Source: an uncultured Lachnospiraceae bacterium (GTDB lineage: Bacteria; Bacillota; Clostridia; Lachnospirales; Lachnospiraceae). Taken from it: 30,216 nucleotides of DNA. Below the pieces are notes generated by a model. That model saw only the letters and a list, made by a program, of their open reading frames with translations. It had not been told where the DNA came from and ran no database searches. The stretch covers positions 1-30,216 of the forward strand of contig CAJTYM010000048.1 in the NCBI GenBank assembly GCA_910583835.1, read 5' to 3'. The position numbers were made by a program, and so were the translations under genes. Shown here in pieces: positions 7,076 through 16,200 of the stretch (positions are counted from its first letter, which is position 1; every line of letters starts with the position of its first letter).

Positions 7076-8786
7076 ACCTTAATTTCTCGGAATCTTCAGT
7101 TCTTATTTCTTGGGTCTTTCGAGAATGTGGACAAAAGAGTTTCTGCAGCCCCTCTACCGCCACCATGATGCCCAGAAGCAGCAACAGGATGGCAAAAACA
7201 AGCTGAATCACATTCCCGGAATCAAACTCTTGGCAAAGAGAGATAACCAATTCCTTAATTTTCAGAACAATTGCCGTGAAAGTGACGGCCATCATAACAA
7301 ACATCGGTCCCCAGAGCATCATGCCCTGACGCTTCGTTTTCTTTAAAAATACAGCACAGGAAATGAGCGCCAGCGCGGATAACAGCTGGTTTGCAGAACC
7401 AAACAGCGGCCAGATGCTTTCATACCCGACTTTTGCAAGAAGAAATGCCAGCGCCAATGTAAGGACAGTTGCCACCCATTTATTTCCAAATAACTTCGAG
7501 GCTCTCCCCATTTCCCTGTCTTCTTCCATAAAAAACTCTTGCAGGGAGAGCCTTCCTACACGGGCAACCGAGTCCAAACTGGTTAAAGCAAAAGCCGATA
7601 CCGCCAATGTGATTAACGTATACGAAACACTCTGTGGCAGCCCTAATTTTGTCAGGAATATGGAAATTGATGTCGCAAATACCTGTGCGGGCGTTCCCGC
7701 AGGGAGCCCTTCAGCTGTTGCCGCAAAACCAACACTGACCAGTGCGATTACTGCCAGAAAACTCTCCAACAGCATTGCACCATACGATACCGGAAGCATT
7801 GCCTTTTCATTTTTAATCTGCTTGGAAGCCGTTCCAGAGGAGACCAGCGCATGGAAACCTGATACCGCGCCACAGGCAATTGTCACAAACAGGACCGGAA
7901 ACAAATAAGAGACTGTCCCCGCCTCTTCATTGACAAGTTTAAAAGCAGTAAACGGCGCCAGATTCATTGCCGGGCGGTAAACAATGATTCCAATAAATGC
8001 CATCAGCATCATTGCAATCAGCAAATAGCTGTTTAAGTAATCTCTCGGCTGAAGCAGCGCCCACACCGGAGTAACACAGGCAATTAAAATATAAACAAAT
8101 ACAAAAATAAGCCAGAATTCACGGCTGAAATAAATCGGCGCATGGATTCCAATCACGATGGCAGCCACCAATAGCAGGATTGCCGCAAGCGTGTTAATTC
8201 CTGCATGGAAATTTGTCTTTTTCAGAAAAAAGCCAAGCCCAACTGCAAATACAATAAACAGTATGGATGTCATCGCCACCGCCCCATCTGCCGCTATCTT
8301 CACCCCTTCTTCATCAAACCCCTGGAACGTACTTGCCACGACATCTGCAAAGGCAGCGATGACTAAAATAGAAAACAGCCACACAAATATCAAAAACAAG
8401 CGTTTTCCAGTCCTGCCGATATATTTTTCAATGATGTAACCAATGGATCTCCCCTTATTTTTTACGGAAGCGTACATGGCAGCAAAGTCCTGTACCGCAC
8501 CAAAGAACACACCGCCAATCAAAATCCAAAGCAATGCCGGCAGCCAGCCGAAAACGGCGGCCTGGATAGGACCGGTAATCGGGGCAGCTCCGGCAATCGA
8601 TGCAAACTGATGGCCAAAGACCACATTTGTATCTGCCGGCACATAATCCACCCCATCTTCTTCGGTGTAAGCAGGCGTTTTTGCATTGGGATCAATTCCC
8701 CACTTTTTTACAAGATAACGGCCATAAACCATATACGCGCTGACCAGGACCACAGCCGCCAGAATGATAATCATAAACCCATTCAT
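7074..8786 (-). CDS. cstA: CstA-family transporter (carbon starvation protein, pyruvate or peptide uptake)
   Basis: Integral membrane transporter of the CstA/BtsT family, whose characterised members import pyruvate or are linked to peptide use under carbon limitation. The 570-residue protein starts with a membrane span and keeps the family signatures GHQFASIAGAAPITGP (58-73) and GGVFFGAVQDFAAM (91-104), with many hydrophobic spans to about residue 550. It is shorter than the roughly 700-residue enterobacterial proteins, as in other Firmicutes. The start has AAGGAAAGG about 9 bases upstream. Only 21 bases separate it from the upstream lipoprotein gene, so the two are co-transcribed. Divergent LytTR regulator and binding-site repeats suggest nutrient-dependent activation, as known for btsT. 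The exact substrate cannot be read from sequence. Confidence 0.93.
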   Translation of the reverse strand: MNGFMIIILAAVVLVSAYMVYGRYLVKKWGIDPNAKTPAYTEEDGVDYVPADTNVVFGHQFASIAGAAPITGPIQAAVFGWLPALLWILIGGVFFGAVQDFAAMYASVKNKGRSIGYIIEKYIGRTGKRLFLIFVWLFSILVIAAFADVVASTFQGFDEEGVKIAADGAVAMTSILFIVFAVGLGFFLKKTNFHAGINTLAAILLLVAAIVIGIHAPIYFSREFWLIFVFVYILIACVTPVWALLQPRDYLNSYLLIAMMLMAFIGIIVYRPAMNLAPFTAFKLVNEEAGTVSYLFPVLFVTIACGAVSGFHALVSSGTASKQIKNEKAMLPVSYGAMLLESFLAVIALVSVGFAATAEGLPAGTPAQVFATSISIFLTKLGLPQSVSYTLITLAVSAFALTSLDSVARVGRLSLQEFFMEEDREMGRASKLFGNKWVATVLTLALAFLLAKVGYESIWPLFGSANQLLSALALISCAVFLKKTKRQGMMLWGPMFVMMAVTFTAIVLKIKELVISLCQEFDSGNVIQLVFAILLLLLGIMVAVEGLQKLFCPHSRKTQEIRTEDSEKLR

Positions 8787-8807
8787 ATTATCAAACCTTT
8801 CCTTTTG

Positions 8808-9530
8808 TTATTCTTTCCCATTATTGGTAATTCTGTTTAAAAATTCCTCTGTAGTCTCGGTGAATTCCACTGTCACCTCAGCGCCGTCCTCCACAATGAA
8901 TTCCGTCATGCCGTATTCCGTGCCATTATCCGCCCAATCGTATGTATATCCAAGCCTTGTCCACGGATATTCACCGTAATAATACGATGACAGCGTGTTA
9001 TCATCAAACCAGGACTTGAAATCCTCGTCAACATTTTCATCAAAGCTGTTGGACATTTCCCCAATGGTTGGATCGCTTTGATAAGCCGGGCGCTTTACGT
9101 TCTGGGGATTTACCCAAAGGCCTGTTACCGTGGAATGTTCGGAATCAGGAGCAAACGCAATAATCTGCTTTAACCGTGCCTTCGCATCGTCTGCCTTTTG
9201 CAATTCCTCCGCATGGGAAGCTATTTCTTTATCGGTAAACGTCCACACGGGTCCCCACGCAATGGTAACATCTTCACCCTCAGGATAACTGTCAGGGTAA
9301 TTATGCCAGGTAAGAAGCAGCACCTTGCCATCCTGCCATGTGGTCATCTGATTGCTTTCCACAAGCGACACCAACGGCAATATTTCGTCATCATCGGCAA
9401 AAGCCGCATCCCTGACCGCGTCCCGATAAAGCTCCTCGGGAGACTTTGCCGCCCCATTTCCTGCTGCACAGCCGACAAGCATGGATGCCATAAATACGAT
9501 AATCATGGCAGAAAATAATCTCTTTTTCAT
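8808..9530 (-). CDS. hypothetical lipoprotein upstream of cstA
   Basis: A 240-residue secreted lipoprotein with an N-terminal MKKR, a hydrophobic segment and lipobox MLVGC (lipid Cys21). The mature part is acidic and rich in aromatic residues (TWHNYPDSYPEGEDV, EYPWTRLGYTYDW). I do not recognise a family. It has AGGAGG with normal spacing before the ATG, and it lies 21 bases upstream of cstA, so it is the first clear gene of the cstA-sulfatase operon. A binding or sensing role next to the transporter is possible but only an inference from position. Confidence 0.85.
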   Translation of the reverse strand: MKKRLFSAMIIVFMASMLVGCAAGNGAAKSPEELYRDAVRDAAFADDDEILPLVSLVESNQMTTWQDGKVLLLTWHNYPDSYPEGEDVTIAWGPVWTFTDKEIASHAEELQKADDAKARLKQIIAFAPDSEHSTVTGLWVNPQNVKRPAYQSDPTIGEMSNSFDENVDEDFKSWFDDNTLSSYYYGEYPWTRLGYTYDWADNGTEYGMTEFIVEDGAEVTVEFTETTEEFLNRITNNGKE

Positions 9531-9566
9531 AATAATTCCTCCTGATAATTTTTCTTATTTCTTTCC

Positions 9567-9635
9567 TTATGCGGACCTGCGCGCCCATTCGTTACGCAGG
9601 AGCAGTCCAAAAAACTGTGGTACAAAAATTCCCAT
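9567..9635 (-). CDS. possible 22-residue peptide in the operon leader
   Basis: ATG at 9635 overlaps the stop of the preceding 12-residue frame as TGATG, which suggests translational coupling. The peptide begins MGIFVPQFFGLLLRNEW and is hydrophobic with a basic end. There is no independent strong ribosome binding site (AAAGGG only 3 bases away). It lies in the transcribed leader of the lipoprotein-cstA operon. It could be a leader peptide, a small membrane protein or chance. Confidence 0.3.
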   Translation of the reverse strand: MGIFVPQFFGLLLRNEWARRSA

Positions 9636-9673
9636 CAACCCTTTGCTTTATAACTGGTCTTGCTCATGTTCAT
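9635..9673 (-). CDS. possible 12-residue leader peptide
   Basis: MNMSKTSYKAKG, preceded by GGAGGTAGGAAG (a strong ribosome binding site) shortly downstream of the operon promoter. Its stop overlaps the start of the next short frame. The good ribosome binding site argues that something is translated here; the peptide's role is unknown. Confidence 0.35.
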   Translation of the reverse strand: MNMSKTSYKAKG

Positions 9674-9717
9674 AAACTTCCTACCTCCGTTTTAATTAAA
9701 ATCACAAAATTTTTCTC

Positions 9718-9723
9718 ATTATA
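9718..9723 (-). promoter_or_regulatory. -10 element of the lipoprotein-cstA-sulfatase operon
   Basis: TATAAT preceded by TG on the minus strand (extended -10 type). At 17 bases upstream the -35 position (9741-9746) reads CTTTTT, which is poor, as expected of an activator-dependent promoter. The LytTR repeats begin 6 bases further upstream. Confidence 0.6.
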
Positions 9724-9751
9724 CATTTTTTAACACACAAAAAAAGCCTTT

Positions 9752-9786
9752 TGGCAGGAACGTCAATTTTCTGGCAAGAACGTCAA
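9752..9786. promoter_or_regulatory. LytTR-type direct-repeat binding site
   Basis: TGGCAGGAACGTCAA (9752-9766) and TGGCAAGAACGTCAA (9772-9786) differ by one base and repeat with a 20-bp period, close to two turns of DNA. This is the usual arrangement for LytTR regulators. The site lies between the divergent transcripts, right against the -35 position of the minus-strand operon and about 30 bases upstream of the regulator's own promoter. Confidence 0.75.
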
Positions 9787-9817
9787 GCAGATTTTTGAGA
9801 ATCTGAAGTTCACGAAT

Positions 9818-9846
9818 TTGAAAAATATCTCCCTTTGTGTTATATT
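9818..9846 (+). promoter_or_regulatory. promoter of the two-component system
   Basis: TTGAAA (9818-9823) and TATATT (9841-9846) with a 17-base spacer, giving a start near 9853, about 30 bases before the regulator start codon. Confidence 0.6.
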
Positions 9847-9884
9847 TATATTCGATTTTTATATGAAATTGAGGTGAATCCATT

Positions 9885-10658
9885 TTGAAGATAGCTTTAG
9901 TGGATGATGAGCAGAAATGCCTGGACGAAATGGCTCAGATTTGCCGCGACTTTGGCGCACGGCAGTGCTGCCAGATGGAAATTGTTCCATTTTTAAATGG
10001 GGATGCTTTCCTTGAGGCGTTTGCGGACGGCGGCTTTTCTGCCGTCTTCATGGACATTTACATGGACGGCATAGATGGCGTCGCCGCTGCATTAAAAATG
10101 CGAAATCTGGATAACAAGTGCATCCTCGTATTTTTAACTTCCAGCATGGACTTTATGCCAGATGCTTTCTCTTGCCATGCATTTGAATATATCATCAAGC
10201 CTTTCTCCAAGCAGCGAATCTTTCAAGTCCTTGCGGAGATTCTGGAAGTGCTTCCCCCACCCCAGAAATATATCGAGGTGATAAGCGACAGAAAAACTGT
10301 TCAGGTGTTTCTTAACGAGGTTGCCTCCGTCGCTACGGATGCACATTACCTTGACATCAGCCTTACTGATGGAAAAAAGCTGCGCTGCCGCATGACCATG
10401 GCGGAATTCGTAGCGCTTACTGACAGGGATTCCCGATTCCTTCCTATCAATAAAGGAATCATTATAAATGCTGATTACATCCTTGAATTTGAGGATAACT
10501 GCTGTATACTGGAAAATGGTGCACAGTTCCCAATCCGTGTAAGGGACCGTCTGCAAATCGAGCAGACGGCGAGGGATTACCACTTCAGAAAGATACGGGA
10601 ACGTCAGGCTCACTTTGCCAGACGTACGGTGTCAGATGGCATCGGGAAAGGAAACTGA
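9885..10658 (+). CDS. LytTR-family response regulator
   Basis: A 257-residue transcription factor. The receiver domain (1-120) shows the acidic pair Asp7/Asp8, phospho-acceptor Asp57 in VFMDIYMDG, Thr85 in FLTSS and Lys106 in IIKPF. The LytTR DNA-binding domain (about 130-235) includes TDAHYLDISLTDGKKLRCR, RFLPINKGIIINADYI and FPIRVRDR. The start is TTG at 9885, 7 bases after GAGGTGA; no better ATG exists. The downstream kinase gene begins 2 bases after the stop, so the pair is one operon. The near-identical direct repeat at 9752-9786 is its probable target, giving control of the divergent cstA operon and perhaps of itself. Family call is secure; the target is inferred. Confidence 0.93.
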   Translation: MKIALVDDEQKCLDEMAQICRDFGARQCCQMEIVPFLNGDAFLEAFADGGFSAVFMDIYMDGIDGVAAALKMRNLDNKCILVFLTSSMDFMPDAFSCHAFEYIIKPFSKQRIFQVLAEILEVLPPPQKYIEVISDRKTVQVFLNEVASVATDAHYLDISLTDGKKLRCRMTMAEFVALTDRDSRFLPINKGIIINADYILEFEDNCCILENGAQFPIRVRDRLQIEQTARDYHFRKIRERQAHFARRTVSDGIGKGN

Positions 10659-10660
10659 AC

Positions 10661-11977
10661 ATGGATATGGACAGATGGTTATCGGCACTGCCGCATTTTC
10701 TGGTGCTGCTGCCTTCAGCAGCATCCTGCTATTATACAATGAAGAACCAGACGAAGTACACACTGCCTAAGACAGCCATGCTATGCTCGGCTGTCCTGTT
10801 TCCATACGCTTTTTTTTGCTCGTTCTTCTGCGCCCTATTGCAGATTGATGTAAATATCATCCTCCTGCCGTCCCTCGTCCTGTTCTTTTTCCCATACCGC
10901 TGCACTGTGACGGCAGACCTGCCCAAGTGCCTTGCCGTCTATGTAGGCGTCTGTGCCGTCCAGACCTTTCCGGCACAGTTCGCCTATGCCTTTGACGCTT
11001 TCCTGCACCCGGCATCGGGCGCAGCGGACTTCTCCGCGGAAGCGGCTTTTTTCCAGCTTGTGCTTTCTTGCCTGGTTGCAGCCGCTTTCGCATGGCCTGC
11101 CTGTGGACTTTTTTTTCAGATAGTTGACCGTCTGGACACTCCTAAGATATGGTACTCCACCATCCTATTGTCCTCTGTCTTTCTGATTTTCAATGTAGTG
11201 GCTATCCCCCAGTCCTACAGAACAATCCATACAGGGCGTATGTTTTTCCTTTTCCTGCTGCTGGAGGTATGTATGCTTGCAATCCTTACAGCAATTTATG
11301 TGCTTTTTTACCTAGGCACAACCGTTATACTGGAACACGCCAAGCTAAAAGAACAGACCCATCTCCTTGAAATGCAGTCCCGCCAGTATCGGACATTGCA
11401 GGAACATATGCGCCAAACCGCCAGGCTGCGCCACGACTTCCGCCATTCCGTACACCTGCTCTCCTCCCTTGCAAAAGAAGGCGACATCGGCAGCATCCGG
11501 GCACACCTTGCAGAATTCGAGAATAGTTTTGCAATGAACACACCCGCATACTACTGCACCAATGCCGCGCTGAATGCACTGTTTGGCTATTATCATGAGA
11601 TGGCTGTTTCTGCTGGCATAAACATGGACTGGCACATCGAACTGCCGGAACCGCTGTCTGTTACCGAACTTGACATGTCCTCCCTGTTCGGGAATCTGAT
11701 GGAAAACGCCATCGACGGATGCCTTACCTTACCGGAAAGCGGGCGCTATTTCTGCCTGACCACGGAAATCCGCCACGGCAGCAAATTGTATATCGTTTCC
11801 ACCAACAGCTTTGACGGCAAGGTACGGAAAGGAAAGGACGGCTACCATTCCACAAAGCACAGCGGAAACGGAATCGGGCTTGCTGCCATTGCCGCTGTAG
11901 CGGAAAAGCATGGCGGCTCGGCACAGGCTTCCAACAGCGATACGGAGTTTTATGTGGATGTGACGCTGAAAATATGA
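10661..11977 (+). CDS. GHKL-type sensor histidine kinase (AgrC-like)
   Basis: A 438-residue membrane sensor kinase, partner of the LytTR regulator just upstream. The N-terminal 225 residues form about six or seven hydrophobic spans. A linker helix leads to the histidine region RLRHDFRHS with probable phospho-acceptor His258, of the type seen in AgrC-like kinases. The ATPase domain has the N box NLMENAIDG (345-353) and glycine box SGNGIGLAAI (401-410). The start ATG follows AAAGGA and lies 2 bases after the regulator stop. There is no agrB-like processing gene nearby, so a small-molecule or metabolite signal may be more likely than a peptide, but the membrane domain is not one I can assign. 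Confidence 0.92.
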   Translation: MDMDRWLSALPHFLVLLPSAASCYYTMKNQTKYTLPKTAMLCSAVLFPYAFFCSFFCALLQIDVNIILLPSLVLFFFPYRCTVTADLPKCLAVYVGVCAVQTFPAQFAYAFDAFLHPASGAADFSAEAAFFQLVLSCLVAAAFAWPACGLFFQIVDRLDTPKIWYSTILLSSVFLIFNVVAIPQSYRTIHTGRMFFLFLLLEVCMLAILTAIYVLFYLGTTVILEHAKLKEQTHLLEMQSRQYRTLQEHMRQTARLRHDFRHSVHLLSSLAKEGDIGSIRAHLAEFENSFAMNTPAYYCTNAALNALFGYYHEMAVSAGINMDWHIELPEPLSVTELDMSSLFGNLMENAIDGCLTLPESGRYFCLTTEIRHGSKLYIVSTNSFDGKVRKGKDGYHSTKHSGNGIGLAAIAAVAEKHGGSAQASNSDTEFYVDVTLKI

Positions 11978-12034
11978 GAGGATTCCTGAATCCAATGTCA
12001 TCAATGTAATGAAGAAGAAAGGTAAGGAACTGTT

Positions 12035-13033
12035 ATGGCTGTAAAAATGAAAAGAATATTGATATTTCCCTTGACTTTTATATTGATTGTCTCACTCAGC
12101 CTTTCCGGCTGCTCAAATCAAACAAATGCCATTGACTATTCTGATGACTCAAACTGGTCCTATTTTGAAACGGATACAACAGACAAGACAGCCGATGTTT
12201 TTTTTGTATGTCCGACAGTATATTTGGGCTCAGACGACTCATACAATATGGAGCTTACGGATGAGGATACAAAAGCCGACTTCCTCGGTGCAACTAATAT
12301 GGAAAAAGGAATCTATGACCATGACAGCCGTTTCTTTGCACCGTATTACCGGCAGGCCGGATTGAATGCTTACGCAATGGACATCAGTGGCCGTGAGCAA
12401 TATCTTAAATTGGCATTTGCGGATGTTAAGAATGCTTTTGAATATTATTATAAAACCTGTAACGATGGCAGACCGATTATCCTCGTAGGATTTTCACAGG
12501 GAGCGGATATGTGTATCAGGCTTATGAAAGAATGCTTCAAGAATGAAGACATACAGCATCAGCTGATTGCCTGCTATGCAATCGGTTGGCGTATTACGGA
12601 AGAAGAAACCAGGGAATATCCTCAGCTAAAATTTGCCGAAGGCGAGAGCGATACTGGAGTGATTATATCTTTCAACAGTGAAGCTGAAAGCATCGACAAT
12701 TCGCTTACTGTTCCGAAAGGAACGAAAACCCTTGCGATCAATCCTCTTAACTGGAAGACAGATGGGGCAATTGCAGACAAAAGCCTTAATCTCGGTGCCT
12801 GCTTTACAGATTATGATGGCAATATTACAAAAGAAATCGACCATCTCACGGGTGCATACATTGATGATGCCCGAGGCACATTAAAGGTGACGGATGTAAC
12901 GCCTGAGGAATATCCTGCCGGACTGGATATATTTGAAGATGGTATTTATCATCTGTATGACTACCAGTTCTTTTATCGCAACTTACAGAAAAATGTCCAG
13001 ATAAGAATTAATGCCTATATGTCAGATAGATAA
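12035..13033 (+). CDS. DUF3089-family alpha/beta-hydrolase lipoprotein
   Basis: A 332-residue exported lipoprotein with a signal peptide ending in LSLSGC (lipid Cys26). It carries ADVFFVCPTVYLG and the nucleophile elbow VGFSQGADM (probable catalytic Ser154), with a C-terminal YHLYDYQFFYRNL segment likely to supply the histidine. These are features of DUF3089 proteins, a hydrolase-fold family of mostly unknown substrate. It starts 57 bases after the kinase gene, with AAGGAA before the ATG and no obvious promoter between, so it is probably co-transcribed with the two-component system. An esterase or lipase-like activity is reasonable but unproven. Confidence 0.85.
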   Translation: MAVKMKRILIFPLTFILIVSLSLSGCSNQTNAIDYSDDSNWSYFETDTTDKTADVFFVCPTVYLGSDDSYNMELTDEDTKADFLGATNMEKGIYDHDSRFFAPYYRQAGLNAYAMDISGREQYLKLAFADVKNAFEYYYKTCNDGRPIILVGFSQGADMCIRLMKECFKNEDIQHQLIACYAIGWRITEEETREYPQLKFAEGESDTGVIISFNSEAESIDNSLTVPKGTKTLAINPLNWKTDGAIADKSLNLGACFTDYDGNITKEIDHLTGAYIDDARGTLKVTDVTPEEYPAGLDIFEDGIYHLYDYQFFYRNLQKNVQIRINAYMSDR

Positions 13034-13129
13034 ACTATTCAGGACCGGGCTCCATGATATGCTTCCTTCTCAGTTCAGTTTATACTCTATCCCCCCTTTA
13101 TTTCGCAAGCAATTTACATACGGTAACAA

Positions 13130-13168
13130 AGCCATCTCTGAATACTTTTTATATTCTAAGAGATGGCT
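13130..13168. terminator. hairpin between convergent genes
   Basis: AGCCATCTCT (13130-13139) and AGAGATGGCT (13159-13168) form a perfect 10-pair stem, extended inside by GAATA/TATTC. On the minus strand it is followed by TTTGTT, a weak T tract. It lies between the stop codons of the hydrolase and the giant surface protein and probably terminates both. The rest of 13034-13263 holds no convincing gene. Confidence 0.55.
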
Positions 13169-13263
13169 CCTGATACCTGTTTAATTCTCCATATTAACCG
13201 CCCTATTCTGTCACTGCCATATACACCGTTGCATTTGTTCCGAGCGAAAGCGCCATCCGTAAA

Positions 13264-16200
13264 TCAATCAAGTTCCTGCTTTCTTTTATTCCTGCCATAG
13301 ATAACTATACCGATGGCAGCCGCAATCACAATTACAGATAAGGCAACAATAATCCAAAGCCAAAAGAAGCCTATATATAAATTAATTTTCTCCTGAATAT
13401 TATTTGCATTTCCTGCCATATCGTCAAGGACAATCCCAACATTGTGCCATCCCTTCGCAAGGGTAAAGGTTATGGTGCCTTCCTCGCTGGAATAGACAAA
13501 TGGTACTGTCTGCCCATTGTCATAAATCGCACTTCGCTCTTCATCCACCAATTCACTGATACTCGAAAGCGTGAACGAACGGTCCGTGTCACCATAAAAC
13601 CAATGCCAGGATTCCAGATTACCTGGCATGACGCAGGTAGGGGCAATATTGTCAATATGCATTTTGCCAAGGTCAATGCGGCAGCCCTGGTTTTTAACTG
13701 TCAGCTGCAGTTCCATATCCGTATCGTCCTGGAAGTTCTCACGAAAGAAATCCGACTTTAACAAATAGTTATAAATACCTATTCCATAGATATTGTCATC
13801 CTCCTTGCATTGGGCATTGGTGGAAATTTCCTGACCATTGGTATCACGCAGGACAATCTCCGTTTCCGTTCCCTTTTTCGACATGACAAAAATCTCCAAA
13901 TCCTGGAAATCTGACGGTTTTTTGCTGATTGCTTCGCCGTTTTCATATTCAAATGAATACACGCCGGTCTTTTCCTCAAGATTGCTGTCCATAATAAATG
14001 CCAACACATCCTGATTTACCATACGAGCATAGGTATTATAGTTCACGGCGCTCTTATTGCCCGCAACGTCAACCGCCACCAATTCAAGCGCGTACACGCC
14101 GTCTTCTTTGAAGTCCGGTAGGGTATATTTATTTCCTTCAATAGTTCCGCTCGTAACAGACGGTCTGACAGCCACCACGTCAGAAGTAGAATAGTCAGGT
14201 ATGTAGAGGGTCAATTTATATTCCAAATGCGACAGATTCAAATCCTCAAATTCAACGGTCGGCGCAGCCTCATCTTTCCTCGCATACGGATAGACATCCA
14301 AAAATTCCGTGTCATCCTCACCGACAAAAGACTCATTTTTCATGCTGACAACAGGCGCTGTCTTGTCAATCTCAAAGATGACTGTGCTGCATGGCTCTCC
14401 AGTGTTGGTCGCTAAATCCGTGGGCGCCATCTCCATACGGTAGATACCATCAAAATCAAACGTAAAAGAGGCTGTGTGGACATCTCCTATACTCTCCCAT
14501 TTTGCGCCGCCCAACACCATACCTGTGGCATCCTCCATTCCCTGCGCGCTGTGATCCTCTCCGGGCTCTTTTCTCATAATTTTCAGATTCAGAAGCTCTG
14601 GGTCAAAGTTATGTTCCGTAATCGTGATGTCTACCGTCTTGTCCGTATTAAAGCTGTTCTCAGCAGAATTGCTGAATTCAGCAAAATTCACTTCCACTGC
14701 CGGAGCCGTCTTATCCACAAAAAATATCTTTTCATTTCCGCCGCTGAAATTGACAATTGCAGGATGCTCGCCCAAATCCGTGCCCGTCAGATCAAATATA
14801 TAATCACCCTCATCAAAATCAATCACAGCCGTATGTTCTGTATTGGATTTCTCTGTGAAGGAATACTCAGGCACGGCCCCGAACATATTCTGAATCTCAG
14901 CCTTAATCAGATTCTCATCAAAATTCCGTTCAATTACCGTAATATCGGCAACACGGTTTTGGTTGTAATACATATCCGTATCATCGTCTTCACGGAAAGC
15001 AACATTGAAGACCGGAACCGTCTTGTCAACGGTAAATTTTTCACTCTGAACCTTCTTCGTTCTGTTCCGTGAATTATCCATGGCATCAAAAGTTACGATG
15101 ACATCATTATCATCTTCCGGGAAAGTAAAGATTTTCGTAACCTGCGTGACAAGATTGGCATCCACCCCGGTCACCTTCCAGCCGTCACCCAAGTCTTCAT
15201 TTAAGCTATTCCCTGTGGGATTTACATCAATGGTCTTCCTGTCATACGGATTCTGCTCTGCGCTCTGCATATACCTAATCTGCTTAATTCCCGAAACCTT
15301 ATCTGTGACCGCAACCGTAAATCTATTCGCCCTGACATATAGGCTGTTGCCGTCAGCATCATGGTACTCGGTGTCTACATTCTTTGTAATCTTAATATCA
15401 GGCGCAGCCCTATCCACAACAAAGGCTTTGACGGTTTTCTCGCCAGAACTGTTGAGGACATAATCAAAAGCTTCCACAAAAATCTGCCCTTTAAAGCCCT
15501 TCGGCACATCTATCGTTGCCTTGCCGTCCGCAATCTTCTGCGAGCCGCTAATTTCCTCCTGTTTCCTGCCGTCCTGGTAAGGAACCAACCGATATCTCAC
15601 TTCATGCAGACCAGAAGACGGCTTGGCATCTGAAACATTGACAGCGATTTCAAAATCCGTCTTGAAGTAATAGCCATACACCATCTCCTCCATAAATTCC
15701 GCTGTATTCCCAATTCCGTCAGACGTCTTCGGAAGAAAGTCAATCCTGTCAATAACGGGGGAAACTTCATCTATATAGTAGACCGCCTTGCTATGGGCTG
15801 TATTTCCTGCATTATCCGCAGTTTGTGCAGCAAGCACATATTTCCCATCTTGGGCTGCACCGCAGATAGAAGAAAAATAATTTACATCGAACGTATATTT
15901 CTGAATATCATTATTGCGTGCAATTGCTGCTTCCGCCATTTCTGTTTTTAACAGCGCATTGCCCTTTTTATCTTCCAAAACCTCCGAGCCATTGACAGAC
16001 AAATCAACATTGTTTATGCCGGAATTTTTATCATGAACCGAAAGCCTCATTGTTCTGTTACAACGATACCAAATCTGGTCGTCATCTCTGGGTATGCTGT
16101 CGCTTGGGGGCAGACTGAAAGCCACTATGGGCAAGTCTGTTTCTATCATAGCCAACTTACCGTTCGAAAAAAATTCACCCTTGACATCGGAAATATTCGG

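Noticed and set aside
9391..9588. A 65-codon minus-strand frame overlapping the lipoprotein start
   Set aside because: It conflicts with the lipoprotein gene, which has a good ribosome site and a clear lipobox; the alternative frame is low-complexity basic.
13203..13256. An 18-codon minus-strand frame after the giant protein (MALSLGTNATVYMAVTE)
   Set aside because: It looks somewhat protein-like but is too short, lacks a ribosome binding site and overlaps no known gene; it could be a remnant, but this cannot be supported.
13264..13400. Sortase (LPXTG) signal at the end of the giant protein
   Set aside because: The C-terminus has a membrane span and basic tail but no LPXTG-like motif before it.
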